Positions 11,301 through 21,258 of a DNA stretch of 64,000 bases are shown here, piece by piece. The first letter of the stretch is position 1. Each line of letters begins with the position of its first letter. The DNA comes from Balamuthia mandrillaris (lineage: Eukaryota; Discosea; Longamoebia; Balamuthiidae). A program made the position numbers and the translations under genes. The DNA is taken from NCBI GenBank assembly GCA_031835245.1, contig JAVKOQ010000152.1, positions 1-64,000 on the forward strand. Reading direction: 5' to 3'. Under the pieces are notes generated by a model. It ran no database searches, was not told the DNA's origin, and saw only the letters and a program-made list of their open reading frames with translations.

Positions 11301-12255
11301 ACTAGAAGGAGAAATAAAGAACAAAGAAGAGGAAGAAAAAGAAAGCGAAGGAGAAATGCATGCGGAACAGATGGAAGAAGTGGAAGAAGAGAATGGAGAT
11401 GTCATCAAACGGAAACAGCAAGTGCAAATGGTGATACGGATCCTGGATCGAGCTCGTCACTTTGCTCCCTCTCGATCACGAGAGGTACGTCTTTTGGTTC
11501 TATCCATACTCCAACGCGGCATCATGCTGCTCAGCACTGATCGCAGGGCCTTACTTCCTACCGTTCACGAGATTTGGCTTCCTCTCACGCATCGCCTTCA
11601 TGATTACGACGATGACACGAACGAGGAAGACGAAAAGAATAAGCAGAAGAGAATGACGATTACGAATGAGAAGAAGATGAAAAAGAAAGAAGATCCGGCG
11701 GTAAAGATTAAAGTTTTAGAAGTGGTGGCGACTATATGTGAGCAAGCAGGCGATTTCGTGTTTCACAAGTTTAAGGAGGACATCTGGCCGGTGCTGGTGC
11801 GGCATCTGTTGCCTGAACAACGAAGGGCTCTCGCGAAGGAACTGTCAATGTACAGTTTTGCAAGGCAGAACGAATCGCGCTTTTCTTCGTCTGCTTCTTC
11901 TTCCTCTTATGTTTATATGACGAGTTTCAAGCTGCAAGACGCCGCTTTGGAATGTGTGGAGGCGATGGTGAGGCACAGCCTTCGAGACTATTCTTCAGCT
12001 CAGTTCAAGACGGAAGTGGTGCGTGCTTGCTTGGAGTATATCCCTCTCCCTTCCTCTGAAAGTGCTATGACGATGACGAAGAACAAGACGGTGAAAGAGT
12101 TGGAGGGCAAAGCCATTTCGATTATGAAGAGAGTGTTGGAGTTGAACCCACCAGAGGAGGTTGTGGAAATGGTGGCTCCTCTCGTGGCAAGCTATCCAGT
12201 TCTTGTTATCACCAACAAGATGAAAGAGGAGGGCAATGGGATGGATCTTCCCTAA
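8307..12255 (+). CDS. TTI1: TELO2-interacting protein 1 (TTI1) homologue
   Basis: TTI1 is a HEAT-repeat scaffold of the TTT complex (TELO2-TTI1-TTI2) that matures PIKK kinases such as mTOR, ATM and ATR. Exon 1 (8307-8649) opens with VFALLKPICSQLM and DYLLFPLFALL, the conserved N terminus. Exon 2 starts at 8739; the last two coding blocks are ~9282-9803 and 9898-12255. Between 9217 and 9300 the frame changes twice. One frame ends in DNDPLM, a second carries FVFPGLVSTLAGKVFLGD and a third begins LKQGQSVRAAALG. The last two together match a conserved TTI1 stretch, but I found no intron that fits both phases, so this gene has either a disabled stretch or sequence errors. The C-terminal half holds an acidic insert (about 11216-11420) and conserved segments KVLEVVATICEQAGDFV and FKLQDAALECVEAMV. 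The start is the first in-frame ATG. Confidence 0.8.
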
Positions 12256-12747
12256 GAAGACTTCGCAACGCAATAGAAGAACAATAATCTTTCTTTTTTT
12301 TCTTTTCTCTCTCTCTCTCTCTCTCTCTCTCGCTCTCTCTTATCCTGCTGCGATGCAATATTTGTCCATCAACAGTGTTGTCGCCACCCTAGGCCGAGAA
12401 GCGGAACCATCTCGTTGCTGACCAGTCTTTCGTTGCACAGTACTGCGATAGTGCGATGGGGCATTCTGTAAAATTAATTGAAGGTGAGGCAACCCCATTG
12501 GTGCCCTCCGCGATGGTCAGCCGTTTGGAGCATGAGCTTCACATGTGAAGGCGTTAATGAACAACGGAGAGTCTCAGATGCAACCGGGGTACCTAGATGT
12601 TCTGCTTGGAAAGGAAACGGTTTGGAAAATGAAAGGAGGAAATGAAACGTGTTTAAACGAAATGTGTTTTTGGTTACAATCCACAACGTTGTTGCAATCC
12701 ACTCACAAAGCAAACACTCGCTTCTGAGAACTCTACCATAAAGTACT
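12256..12747. other. Intergenic region with CT tract
   Basis: Downstream of TTI1 there is a T-rich and CT-repeat tract (12290-12340), probably 3' UTR. The remainder has no convincing ORF. It includes the presumed promoter of the vWFA gene. Confidence 0.45.
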
Positions 12748-13625
12748 ATGGAAAGAATAGACTTTAGTCTGCTGGCTGACAGCGACGTGGACTCTAGGTA
12801 CACCATGGGTGACCGCGCCACTGCCACGACCACTGCCACAGTCACCCGACGCCCATCATCGGGACACAATGAGCGTTATGTGGCCGGCTGGAAAAATCCT
12901 CCCAGGTCTGCCACTTCCTCTGCATCCTCCTCCTCGTCCTCCTCTTCCTCTTCCTCTTCCTCTTCCTCTTCCCCTTCATCTTTGCATGCTCCTAGCGGAA
13001 GGTCCGCTTCCTCTACTTTGCATGGCCCTGACGGTAGGTCCGCTTCCCCGTCCGCTTCCTCTTCCTCCTCTTTGCGTGCCCCTAGCGGTCTCCGACCTTC
13101 CGAGGAAGTTGGCCTCAGCTTCGTCAAGTCCGCCGCCCCTTTTCCGGCACGTTCCACGAGTGCCACTCGCGCAGTATCTTCCAATAAAAGGGAGCGCCTG
13201 TTGCAACGCAACGAGGAGATCAAGCACAGCCTGTTGGCCCTGAAGCGAGCACAGCAGCTGGACCTTTGTTTCCTTATGGACTGCACCGGGTCCATGCAGA
13301 GCTGGATCGATCAATGTCACCAGAGCATCTCGGTGGTCATTCGTGTGGTCCAGGAGCGCTTCCCTTTGCTGAAGGTGCGGGTTGCCTTTGTTGGCTACCG
13401 GGACCACAGCGACCCACCCGAGATCCACTTCGAGGTCTTCCCCTTCGGTTCCCTGCTGGACTTTCAGGCATTTGTTCGCAGGGTACGCGCTCAAGGAGGC
13501 GGCGACGCCCCGGAGGACCTGCTGGGTGGCCTCCATAGAGCGCTCCGCCTAAACTGGGAGCACGAGACCCGCGTGCTGATCCACATCGCGGACTGCCCAT
13601 GCCACGGCCAGCGCTACCACGACGT
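12748..13625 (+). pseudogene. vWFA domain, 5' half of a broken vWFA/alpha-kinase gene
   Basis: VwkA-type proteins join a von Willebrand A domain to an atypical alpha-kinase domain. This piece has a Thr/Ser-rich N terminus with a poly-Ser run (~12930-12990), then a vWFA domain: DLCFLMDCTGSMQSW (MIDAS DxTGS), VRVAFVGYRDHSD, FVRRVRAQGGGDAPEDLLGG, LNWEHETRVLIHIAD and CPCHGQRYHD. The family normally continues with a DSY...G segment; instead homology stops at about 13625, although the frame stays open to 13767 with unrelated sequence (FKRKDARVDNRAPP). The missing continuation (VYSPRKDSYIDGEPHG) reappears at 15495, in a frame that joins cleanly as HDV+YSPRKDSY if 13626-15494 is removed. No GT-AG intron fits that junction. 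Confidence 0.75.
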
Positions 13626-13675
13626 CTTCAAGCGAAAAGACGCCCGAGTCGACAATCGCGCACCCCCCCTGACGA

Positions 13676-13876
13676 TCATCCCACATACTGGGGAGGCGGA
13701 GGAGGGTAGTAGTACTGGGCGGGCGCTGCGGACTTGCGGCCCAGGAGCTTCACGGCTACCACGATGAGGATGACCACCAGCAACAGGCCGCCCAGCCCCA
13801 TGGCCTTCATGGTCTTGGACTGCTTGAATTTTTCTTGCTTGCTGCCGAGGGACAGCGAGGAAGGCGAGATTCCCAT
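13676..13876 (-). CDS. Small single-pass membrane protein with Pro/Tyr tail
   Basis: 66 residues. The N terminus MGISPSS fits a myristoylation pattern (Gly2, Ser6). A basic stretch (KQEKFKQSKTMK) precedes one clear hydrophobic span, GLGGLLLVVILIVVAVKLL (residues ~28-46), and a tail RKSAAPAQYYYPPPPPQYVG. It starts with a normal ATG. It overlaps the open but non-homologous tail of the vWFA frame on the other strand. I do not recognise the family. Domain layout is protein-like, so I favour a real gene over a shadow, but expression is unknown. Confidence 0.45.
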   Translation of the reverse strand: MGISPSSLSLGSKQEKFKQSKTMKAMGLGGLLLVVILIVVAVKLLGRKSAAPAQYYYPPPPPQYVG

Positions 13877-13904
13877 GGTCGAAGCGGATGCGGTTAAAGG
13901 GTCG

Positions 13905-14078
13905 TCACGAGGACCTTGCTGTCTGGGCGCTCAGGTATTTTTTGCAGAACAGGAACAGCAGGAGGATGAAGAGGAAAACCAGGGCGGCCAGCACGGCCAG
14001 CCCGACCCCCTTGGTCTTGAGGCGGGTGTAAGTCGGGTCGCGATCCCTGGTGCGTCGTTCGGGCGGTGGCGCATCCAT
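13905..14078 (-). CDS. Small single-pass membrane protein
   Basis: From the ATG at 14078 it codes 57 residues: a charged N terminus (MDAPPPERRTRDRDPTYTR), then a long hydrophobic span GVGLAVLAALVFLFILLLFL and a short tail (CKKYLSAQTARSS). The frame is open further upstream to 14219, but that part looks like an intron (acceptor CACCCAG at about 14086-14092); an antisense Thr-rich frame at 14207-14425 might be an upstream exon. It is arranged in tandem with the other small membrane ORF 28 bp downstream and has a similar layout. Family not recognised. Confidence 0.4.
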   Translation of the reverse strand: MDAPPPERRTRDRDPTYTRLKTKGVGLAVLAALVFLFILLLFLFCKKYLSAQTARSS

Positions 14079-14780
14079 GCCTTCTGGGTGGCGACGCGGG
14101 TGGGAAAAAAATAAAAGGCGACGGGGCAACGACCGTGACGACCGCCCATGGGAAGCAACGAGGACGACGTCAAAGGAGAAGGGGCCGTCTTTGCCCTTTC
14201 CGCGTTTCATCTTCGCCACTGGTTCTGGCTCTGGTTCGGCTGCCGCGCTGGTGCCTGGCTGGTGATCTCCTCCCTCTTCGGTCTCCCCCTTCCCCCTGTT
14301 CTGGTCACTCGGCAGGTTTTCCCGGTTTTTGGGTCAACTTCGATTGTCACTCGGGGCGTAGTTGTTTTGGTTCGAGGCATTGTGGTTTTGGTGGTGGTCA
14401 CTACCAATACTTTTGTCGCCCCCACAAGACGTTTTGTAGCCCCCCTCAGAAGAGGGTTCGACGCCTAATTTTGAGGTAGCCCTATATAAGGGCATGGCTA
14501 CCCATAAAAGGCACCTCAAAAATGACATCTCGTAATTGCCGATGAAAAATAGCGACCCATATCCAAAAAGGGGTTCCGGCAAATAGGTGCAGCTGGGTCG
14601 AAGTGTGTTCATTTGCTCCAATAAGTAAGATTCCGAGCTGTTGTGTTCGAAATAGGTAAAACAACGAGTACATCTGTTAATGAATTCCTTAGTATAAAAA
14701 GAACACACACACACACACCACAAACACAAAAAACAAGCAACCACCACAAACCTTTTTCATTTACTCCCAGCCAAAACAAC

Positions 14781-15209
14781 ATGAACCAAGCAACATACAG
14801 AACCGTGCTTGTTTTTGTTTCTATCCTGATTTTTCTTTCTTGTGTCCCACCATCTTCTGCTTTTAGTCTTTCTTCAAAAAAGCCCTGCATCTTCGAAAAC
14901 TCCACCTCACTTCTTCAATGTCACTCTGCCCTCGGCCCCGTCAACACCACATTTGACCTCAAGTTCATCCCTTACGGCCTTGTGTATAATGGTCAGGTCA
15001 GCCACATGGGTCTCAGAGATTTCGAGGTAACTGTCACCAATAAAAGTATTTGCCCTGGTAGGCTAGGTGGTGAAAAGGTGTGTTGGTACTTTTTCTTCTC
15101 CGCCAAACCGACAAAGCACACTGCAGAGGGAACCCTGTGGGTCTATGTCGGCATGAAGGGTTTCAGCCAAATGTTCAAAGTTATCTCCTTTTCTTTTCAT
15201 GATAACTGA
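14781..15209 (+). CDS. Small secreted protein, family unknown
   Basis: 142 residues. An N-terminal signal peptide is clear: MNQATYRT, hydrophobic VLVFVSILIFLSCV, and a likely cleavage after PPSSA. The mature part has several cysteines (KPCIFEN, LLQCHSA, SICPGR, VCWYFF), possible N-glycosylation sites (NST, NTT, NKS) and ends VISFSFHDN. A possible polyadenylation signal, AATAAA, lies within 15 bp of the stop (near 15220). The layout suggests a compact beta-rich extracellular domain, perhaps lipid- or ligand-binding, but I cannot name it. It lies inside the insert that splits the kinase gene. Confidence 0.6.
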   Translation: MNQATYRTVLVFVSILIFLSCVPPSSAFSLSSKKPCIFENSTSLLQCHSALGPVNTTFDLKFIPYGLVYNGQVSHMGLRDFEVTVTNKSICPGRLGGEKVCWYFFFSAKPTKHTAEGTLWVYVGMKGFSQMFKVISFSFHDN

Positions 15210-15494
15210 GTTTTATGGAATAAAAAAAAGTTGAAAACAAAAAAACTCCAAATGATGCAGGAATAACAGAGCCAATACATAGTCTACTCCACTCTTTCTG
15301 GCGTCTTCTTCAAGTGTGGTTCATGAGAAACATGAAGAGATAGGGAGCATACTGTTAACGTTATGTCTACTCCTGCAGGGCTGCAGGTTATGTATGGGTT
15401 CGGAACACCGTCCCAGTGATACTCCCTTTTGGTTGCATGGAAATGGAGACCTTTCCCTGCATCAGTATTATGACTGTTCATAGGTCTTATTCAA

Positions 15495-16664
15495 GTGTAC
15501 TCCCCCCGCAAGGACTCCTACATTGATGGAGAGCCCCACGGGCTGACCCCAGAGGTGTTGCTCGTGGAGGTCATGCAGCAGAACATCCACTACTACTTCG
15601 GGAAGATCACCAACCAGACCGACAAGATGGTTGGCGTGTTCAACCAAATCCTTGAGAAAGGGGTGAAGGGGGGTATGCCCATCACCACCCTTCCCATGGC
15701 CAACCTCAACGACTTTATCCTGCATGTGGCCGAGTCCGTATCCAGCTCCCTTGTCATTGAGAGCTGTGTGGCCCTGCGGCTGGACTGCAGGACCCTCAAG
15801 ACATACACCATAGATTCGATGGAGCCGGACTGGGAGGCCTTGCCCGAAGAAACAGTCCAGGTCTTTTACTTCCAGATGCCTCCGGACATAAGGGCCGCAG
15901 TGGAGGAGGACCTGGTGTTGCGCCACAAGACCACCAAAGTGAAGATCGCTAGGCACCTGTTCTCCCAGGGGTCGTGCTGCCTTGCCTACTATATGCTTGA
16001 GACTTAGTATGACAAGCCTACGGAGCTCGTTGCCAAGGAGAGCAAGTATGCTGGCAAGGGCACAAACACCAAGAACGGCTACCTCAGCGACCTGGAGGCG
16101 CAGACGGTCGCCAGCGTTTTCGCCAACAAGTTCAACCAGGTGTGCAAAGGACGTTTCCCTGAAAAGGTCCACTTCACCAAGGTCAGGCTGTTCTCCTTCC
16201 GCAACCGAGAGACCCCGCGGTACTTCACCACCGAGCCGCGCATCCGTGGCGTCTATGTCAAGTACAACAATAACGCGGGTTATGTCGCCTCGAAGCACTA
16301 CAAGGCTGTCCTGGATGCTTTCAGCCACTGGACCTGGTGTATTTCAGGTACATATGCCTATGCGTGGGTATGCATGCGTGAGTGTGGTTGCTGATGCTCT
16401 TTCACCTGCGCACAGGCAAGGAGTTGATCATAGTGGATCTGCAAGGGGTAAACTATATGCTCACGGACCCAGCCATCCACCACCGCCGCCACCCAGATCG
16501 CTACGGCCCCACCAACTTGGGGCAAGGCGGGGATTGACATCTTCTTCCAGACGCACAAGTGCAATGCCGCGTGCAAGCTCCTCCGCCTCGAGCCCCACGA
16601 GCGCCAACCGGGCGTGCCCGCCGACGCCCTGGATGCCGAGCTGCGTTCTCTTGCGCTGGGCTGA
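15495..16664 (+). pseudogene. Alpha-kinase domain, 3' half of the broken gene
   Basis: The piece begins in the end of the vWFA domain (DSYIDGEPHGLTPEV, QNIHYYFGKI), runs through the linker and enters an alpha-kinase domain: ELVAKESKYAGKG, DLEAQTVASVFANKFNQ, GVYVKYNNNAGYV, AFSHWTW, then after a good intron (GTACAT at ~16347 to CGCACAG at ~16415) ELIIVDLQGVNYMLTDPAIH, RYGPTNLGQGG, FFQTHKCNAAC. Two lesions are visible. An in-frame TAG at 16005-16007 interrupts YYMLET/YDKPTELVAKE. An extra G in the run at about 16530-16534 shifts the frame after NLGQGG, and the conserved IDIFFQTHKCN lies in the next frame. Together with the insert upstream this is a pseudogene, unless several sequence errors coincide. 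Confidence 0.8.
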
Positions 16665-16868
16665 CCAGAGCAAATCAAAACACCAATCAAAAATCAGAAA
16701 GGACTTTTTTTATTTGGATCGATTTGCCCAATAAAAATTCAAAGTGGGAGATCATGTCTACAAAAACCCTATGTCCACACAAATTATTTTTGTAGACATT
16801 GTTTGGCGCCAAACAAAATAAAAAAGAAGTGAAAGGAAAAAAAAAAACGTAGAACAGTGCGCCTCACG

Positions 16869-17543
16869 ATGCCGCACCAACATCGTTCTCCCTTGTTGGC
16901 GGCTGCCGCTTGTGGGGGCCGGGGTCGTACTTGGCGGACTGTGGATGCGGCCTTCGTTGCCTTTGGGTTCCTTCTGACACTGCTCATCCTCGGCGTTGCG
17001 CGGCCCACCGCCGCCGCTGGTGCAGCCAAAGAAGCCATTCCTACCAATTTCATCGACCGGGACCTGGCCATCAGCCACCCCACTTTGCTTCTTCCTCACA
17101 TCACTGCCTCCACCAAAGTTTCTTTCACTCTCGAAGCCTACAACGGTTGTTTCAAATGGTGTGTTTGTTTTTTTCCCCTCTTTTTTTTTTCATGTCTAAT
17201 TTCTACTACTATTTTTTTCCTTTTTGTTTCAAATGATTTGATTTTTTTTGTGAGCGATGAATTAAACTGAACCCATAACTCTGTAGGACTTCTCGTAACC
17301 CTGAGATTGCTTCCGTGCGTCCCATTTACTCCGACGAAGCCCCCTCCTCTTCTCTTTCTTCCCCCGACAACACCCACAAACACAGCGATGATAGGGAGCG
17401 AGGCTGCTCCTCTCGTGCGTTGGTCGTGTCGGAGAGCTCAGCTGCCACGGAGCGTCTTTCGACGTGGCTTCAGGCGGAGGACGTGCTCAGCGGCCGTGTC
17501 CTCCGTTGTGAAGTTTTCACTGATAGAATCACGGTTTCGTATT

Positions 17544-17583
<40 letters not shown>

Positions 17584-20500
17584 TATCCACACTTTCGTTC
17601 GTTCTTTTGTTTATAAGTTTATCTTTTATGGGGATAGAACATAGAACTACTGACAACAACGCGGAGCATGTACCGTGATGACATCGAAATGCTCTCCATT
17701 CAAGCCTTTGACAATGATGGTTTGTTTCTCTTCTCTTGTTCTATTTTTTTCTCTCATCTCTTTTGTAACTTCGTTGTGCGTTTCTATGACAGGAAACCTG
17801 TTTTCTACTGTGGAGGGATTAACATTCCAATGGTCTATCATCCCTGAAACCTTTGCACAAGCAAGCAGCGTCCTCAAACTCATTCCGTTCAAGGAAGCCG
17901 GCGTTGAAGTCAGCTCAGTTGTGCTTCGCATGGAAGAAATGGTAGCTTCACTTCACGCTCTCTCTCTCTCTCTCTCTCTGCTTTTCTCATTGACGTTCGT
18001 TTTGTTTCTTGTAAAAGGGCGAGACAACTGGAGTGGTGCTTATACAAGGAGTGGACACTGGCAAAGCTAACGTTGTGGCTAGATTGAGCGAACCTGAATA
18101 TGCTGTACTTATTCATCTTTTACTACTTGCTGTCTCAGATTCTGAACCTGACATATTTGTTTGGAATAAACAGGACTTAGCTTCTGCTTCAGTAGGCTTG
18201 GCTGTATTGGAGCCCTTGGTTATCTCTCCTGCGATACCAATCTACATCACCACTGGCACGGAAGTTCAATACACTCTCTCTACTTTCCATCGTGACGGCA
18301 CACGCAGTACGTTTTCCTCCAGAGAGAGAGAGAGAGAGAGAGTGAAATGCGTGAGAACAGACTAGTGTTGATACAACAAAAATTAACATTCACAAACAAC
18401 AGGAATCAACATGCCTAATCCAAAGTACAATTGGGCGACATCCAACACAGATGTTGCCTCTGTCAATCAAGTGGGTCTCGTGCGTGGTTTGCGGCCTGGA
18501 ATGACCCGAGTGACGGTGGACTACGTCGACATGGCCAACAACGAAGCCAAGGCCGTCGTCAACGTGGTGGAGCCGGCTTATTTGGCCCTGAAGGTGGTAT
18601 CGGAGAGTTCTTTGAGCGGAGAGACCGGTCCTAGCAGCAGCGGCGTGAGCGGGCCTAGCAGCAATTGGTACCTCGTCAAGGGTATGAACTATCATTTGGA
18701 TATTGAAGTCTATGATAAGGATGCTCATAAGCTTTACAACATTGATGTACGTACCATGCTTTGGTTGGGCTTTTGTTGATTATCTTGTTAAACTTTGTTT
18801 CTTTACTCTTTAGAACTTGAACTTTGAGACGTTGATACCCAATCAATATTTCAAAGTTACGGATGCCTCAAAGAACATGGCCCACCATGCTATCACTCCT
18901 TTTGAAACAGCCGATACTGAGATCATTGCCACCTTGACGGAAATACCGGTACATCCAAACATTTGTTTCAAGTTTTAAACATACATTCACACCATTATTT
19001 TCTTATCTTTTTTTTTGGTTTATTTGTTTTATAATCAGGATGCTTCGGGATATCTCACGCGTCTGCCTCAAGGCATTTCAGTCACGCAAGGAGTCATCAT
19101 TACGGAGCCTGTTCGCATCGTGACCGCCAGCAAGACCCTTCTGTTGCCTTGGGACCCTACCATACGTCACTCTTACCAACTAAACGTGACGGGAGGGAGC
19201 GGCATTTACAACTGGTACTCTGCCGATACTTCAACAGTGAGCGTAAGCGCGGCTGGAATCGTGACCGTACAAAAGGAAGGCAAGGCCACTATCATGGCTG
19301 TCGATAAAAAGAACCCTCAGAACCGCGATCAAATTGATGTACGTTCCCTTCTTTTGGCAACTGTTCTTTTTCTGCTCATTTTGTGTTTATTTTCCTGCTT
19401 TTCTTGTGTTATTTTTCCCTCACGTCATGCTCTCTGCAGGTGATTGCGTTACCTGCTGCTCAAGTTGGCTTTTTGCCAGAAACCACAGTGGAAGTCCAAG
19501 TAGGTCATCCGTTATTGCTTCCTGTTGTATTGCAGGATCATTCCTCTCGCCGATTTGACAACTGTAGCGCTTTACCTTTCCAATGGGAGATCAGCGACAC
19601 ATCTGGTTTGTTTAGTCTTTAGTTAAACTTTTCTAATTCTTCTTTCTAGCACCATTTTATATACGTATTAACTTTTTGGCTTCTTAGTCTTCTCTTTGCA
19701 AGATACAGCAGCAGAGTTGGATCCAAACGTGAAAGGCAACCTTAAATTGGAGGGCAGTTGTGCCGTCAAATCCTTCTTTGCTTTGAAGGAGGGTCATGCC
19801 ACTGTCACACTGCGTTATGGACGTTTTTCCAAGGAAATTACTCTCTTTGCGTTTAGCCCTTTGAAGGTTTTGTCTCCTGAAGACACTGCACTTGTTACCC
19901 TTGGTTCCACGGCCACTATCACCGTACGTTCTCGCTCGCGCGCGCGCTCTCTCGCTCTCTCTCGTCCTTTCTCGTTTCTCTTTCGTCGTTTCTCTTTCTC
20001 TTTCTCTTTCTCGCTTTCACCTTGAGTAATTATTTCGTCTTCGTTTTAATAGTTCGAAGGAGGTCCCAATCCTTGGTTGTACGAACCAACTGCCTTCTTT
20101 GCTGAAGTAAAACCCAGCAATCCTTCCACGGTACTCTTTCCCTCACTCTTATGAGAAGCAGAAAAGCTAAACGTATTTTGTTCACTGTATAGGTAAAAGT
20201 CAAAAAGGCAAAGATGGAGTCAGTTCACTCCAGAGCGAGACATAGCTTCTTGTTGACCTGTTTGCAACACGGCGATCAGACCATTGAGATTGTGGTTGGT
20301 AACAGGCCCACTGCAACCAACCCGCACCCAGCTCAAATGAGCGCCACGACCGCATTTTCTTGTAAACCGCCGCATACTCTGTTGCTCTATCCTGCTGAAC
20401 CTCAACGTACACATTTCATCATTTGCTTCTTTTTTTCTTTTCTATTTTTCTTTTTCTTTTCTTTATCTTATGTACTTCTACATATTTTACACCAAACAAA

Positions 20501-21215
20501 ATTAAGATAAGGGAGTGGGAGATGAACAATTGTGCGCAGAATCGATGAAGTATCCTTCGCTGGAGATGATGACCAAAGAGACCAGCCATTTACCAACCAC
20601 TCATCAGACTCGCAACTCTCGTTCCATTCCTTTCAACGTCTCCATTCTGGATGATCAGCGCAGATACTTTGATGACTTTTCTTCTCTGCATATCCTTTGG
20701 GAAACTGAACATCCTGTACGCACCCGTCATATTCTTTCTTGTTTCTGGTTTCTTGTTTGATTTGCATTAGATGTTCTCTCTGGTTTAAATGTTGTTCATT
20801 AACTTTCCAATTGATAACAGGAATTGGCTGAATTTGTGCCAGTCACAAGCGAAGCGCAAGCGGAGAGTCGTTCTATCAAGCACAAACGTGTACTTAAGAC
20901 CCACACGGGGACCGGAACGACCTTTGTCAAGGTTTCTGCTGTGTCCTACGATCCAGCCTTTCTGATTGATACCATTGGGTCGGCTTGCTCTCTCTCTCTC
21001 TCTCTCCCTCTCTCTCTCTCTCTCTCCCTCTCTCTCTCTCTCTCTCGCTTTCTCTCTTGCTTGCCGATGTCTTTCTTTAATTATTTTCCTCTTCTAAATC
21101 TTATCAATTTACTTGTACTTAAATAGAAGCGCACCTCGTTTGGATACTTCGGGACCCTTGACGCGCACCTTTGATCTGCAGCTCGTTAACAACGTTCAGC
21201 TGTCTCCTCCTGTTG

Positions 21216-21258
<43 letters not shown>

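Larger units (their letters stand above)
13626..15494. other. 1.87-kb insert splitting the alpha-kinase gene
   Basis: It lies between the two halves of the vWFA/alpha-kinase gene and carries three small ORFs of its own: two single-pass membrane proteins on the minus strand and a secreted protein on the plus strand. It has no transposase, integrase or reverse transcriptase, and I see no convincing terminal inverted repeats or target duplication (ends CTTCAAGCG... and ...CTTATTCAA). The left third is GC-rich and the right half AT-rich. It could be a DNA insertion, remains of a mobile or viral element, or an unusual large intron with nested genes. Confidence 0.5.

Noticed and set aside
13626-15494. 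Calling the interruption a normal GT-AG intron
   Set aside because: No donor/acceptor pair at the homology break keeps the frame; available GT sites are in phase 0 while the acceptor side needs one preceding base.
16005-16007. TAG in the kinase as a reassigned (sense) codon
   Set aside because: TAG is the natural terminator of shikimate dehydrogenase and oxygenase copy E, so a variant code is unlikely.
15468-16328. 286-residue minus-strand ORF
   Set aside because: Antisense of the alpha-kinase piece; the plus strand carries the conserved kinase motifs and the minus product has no domain.
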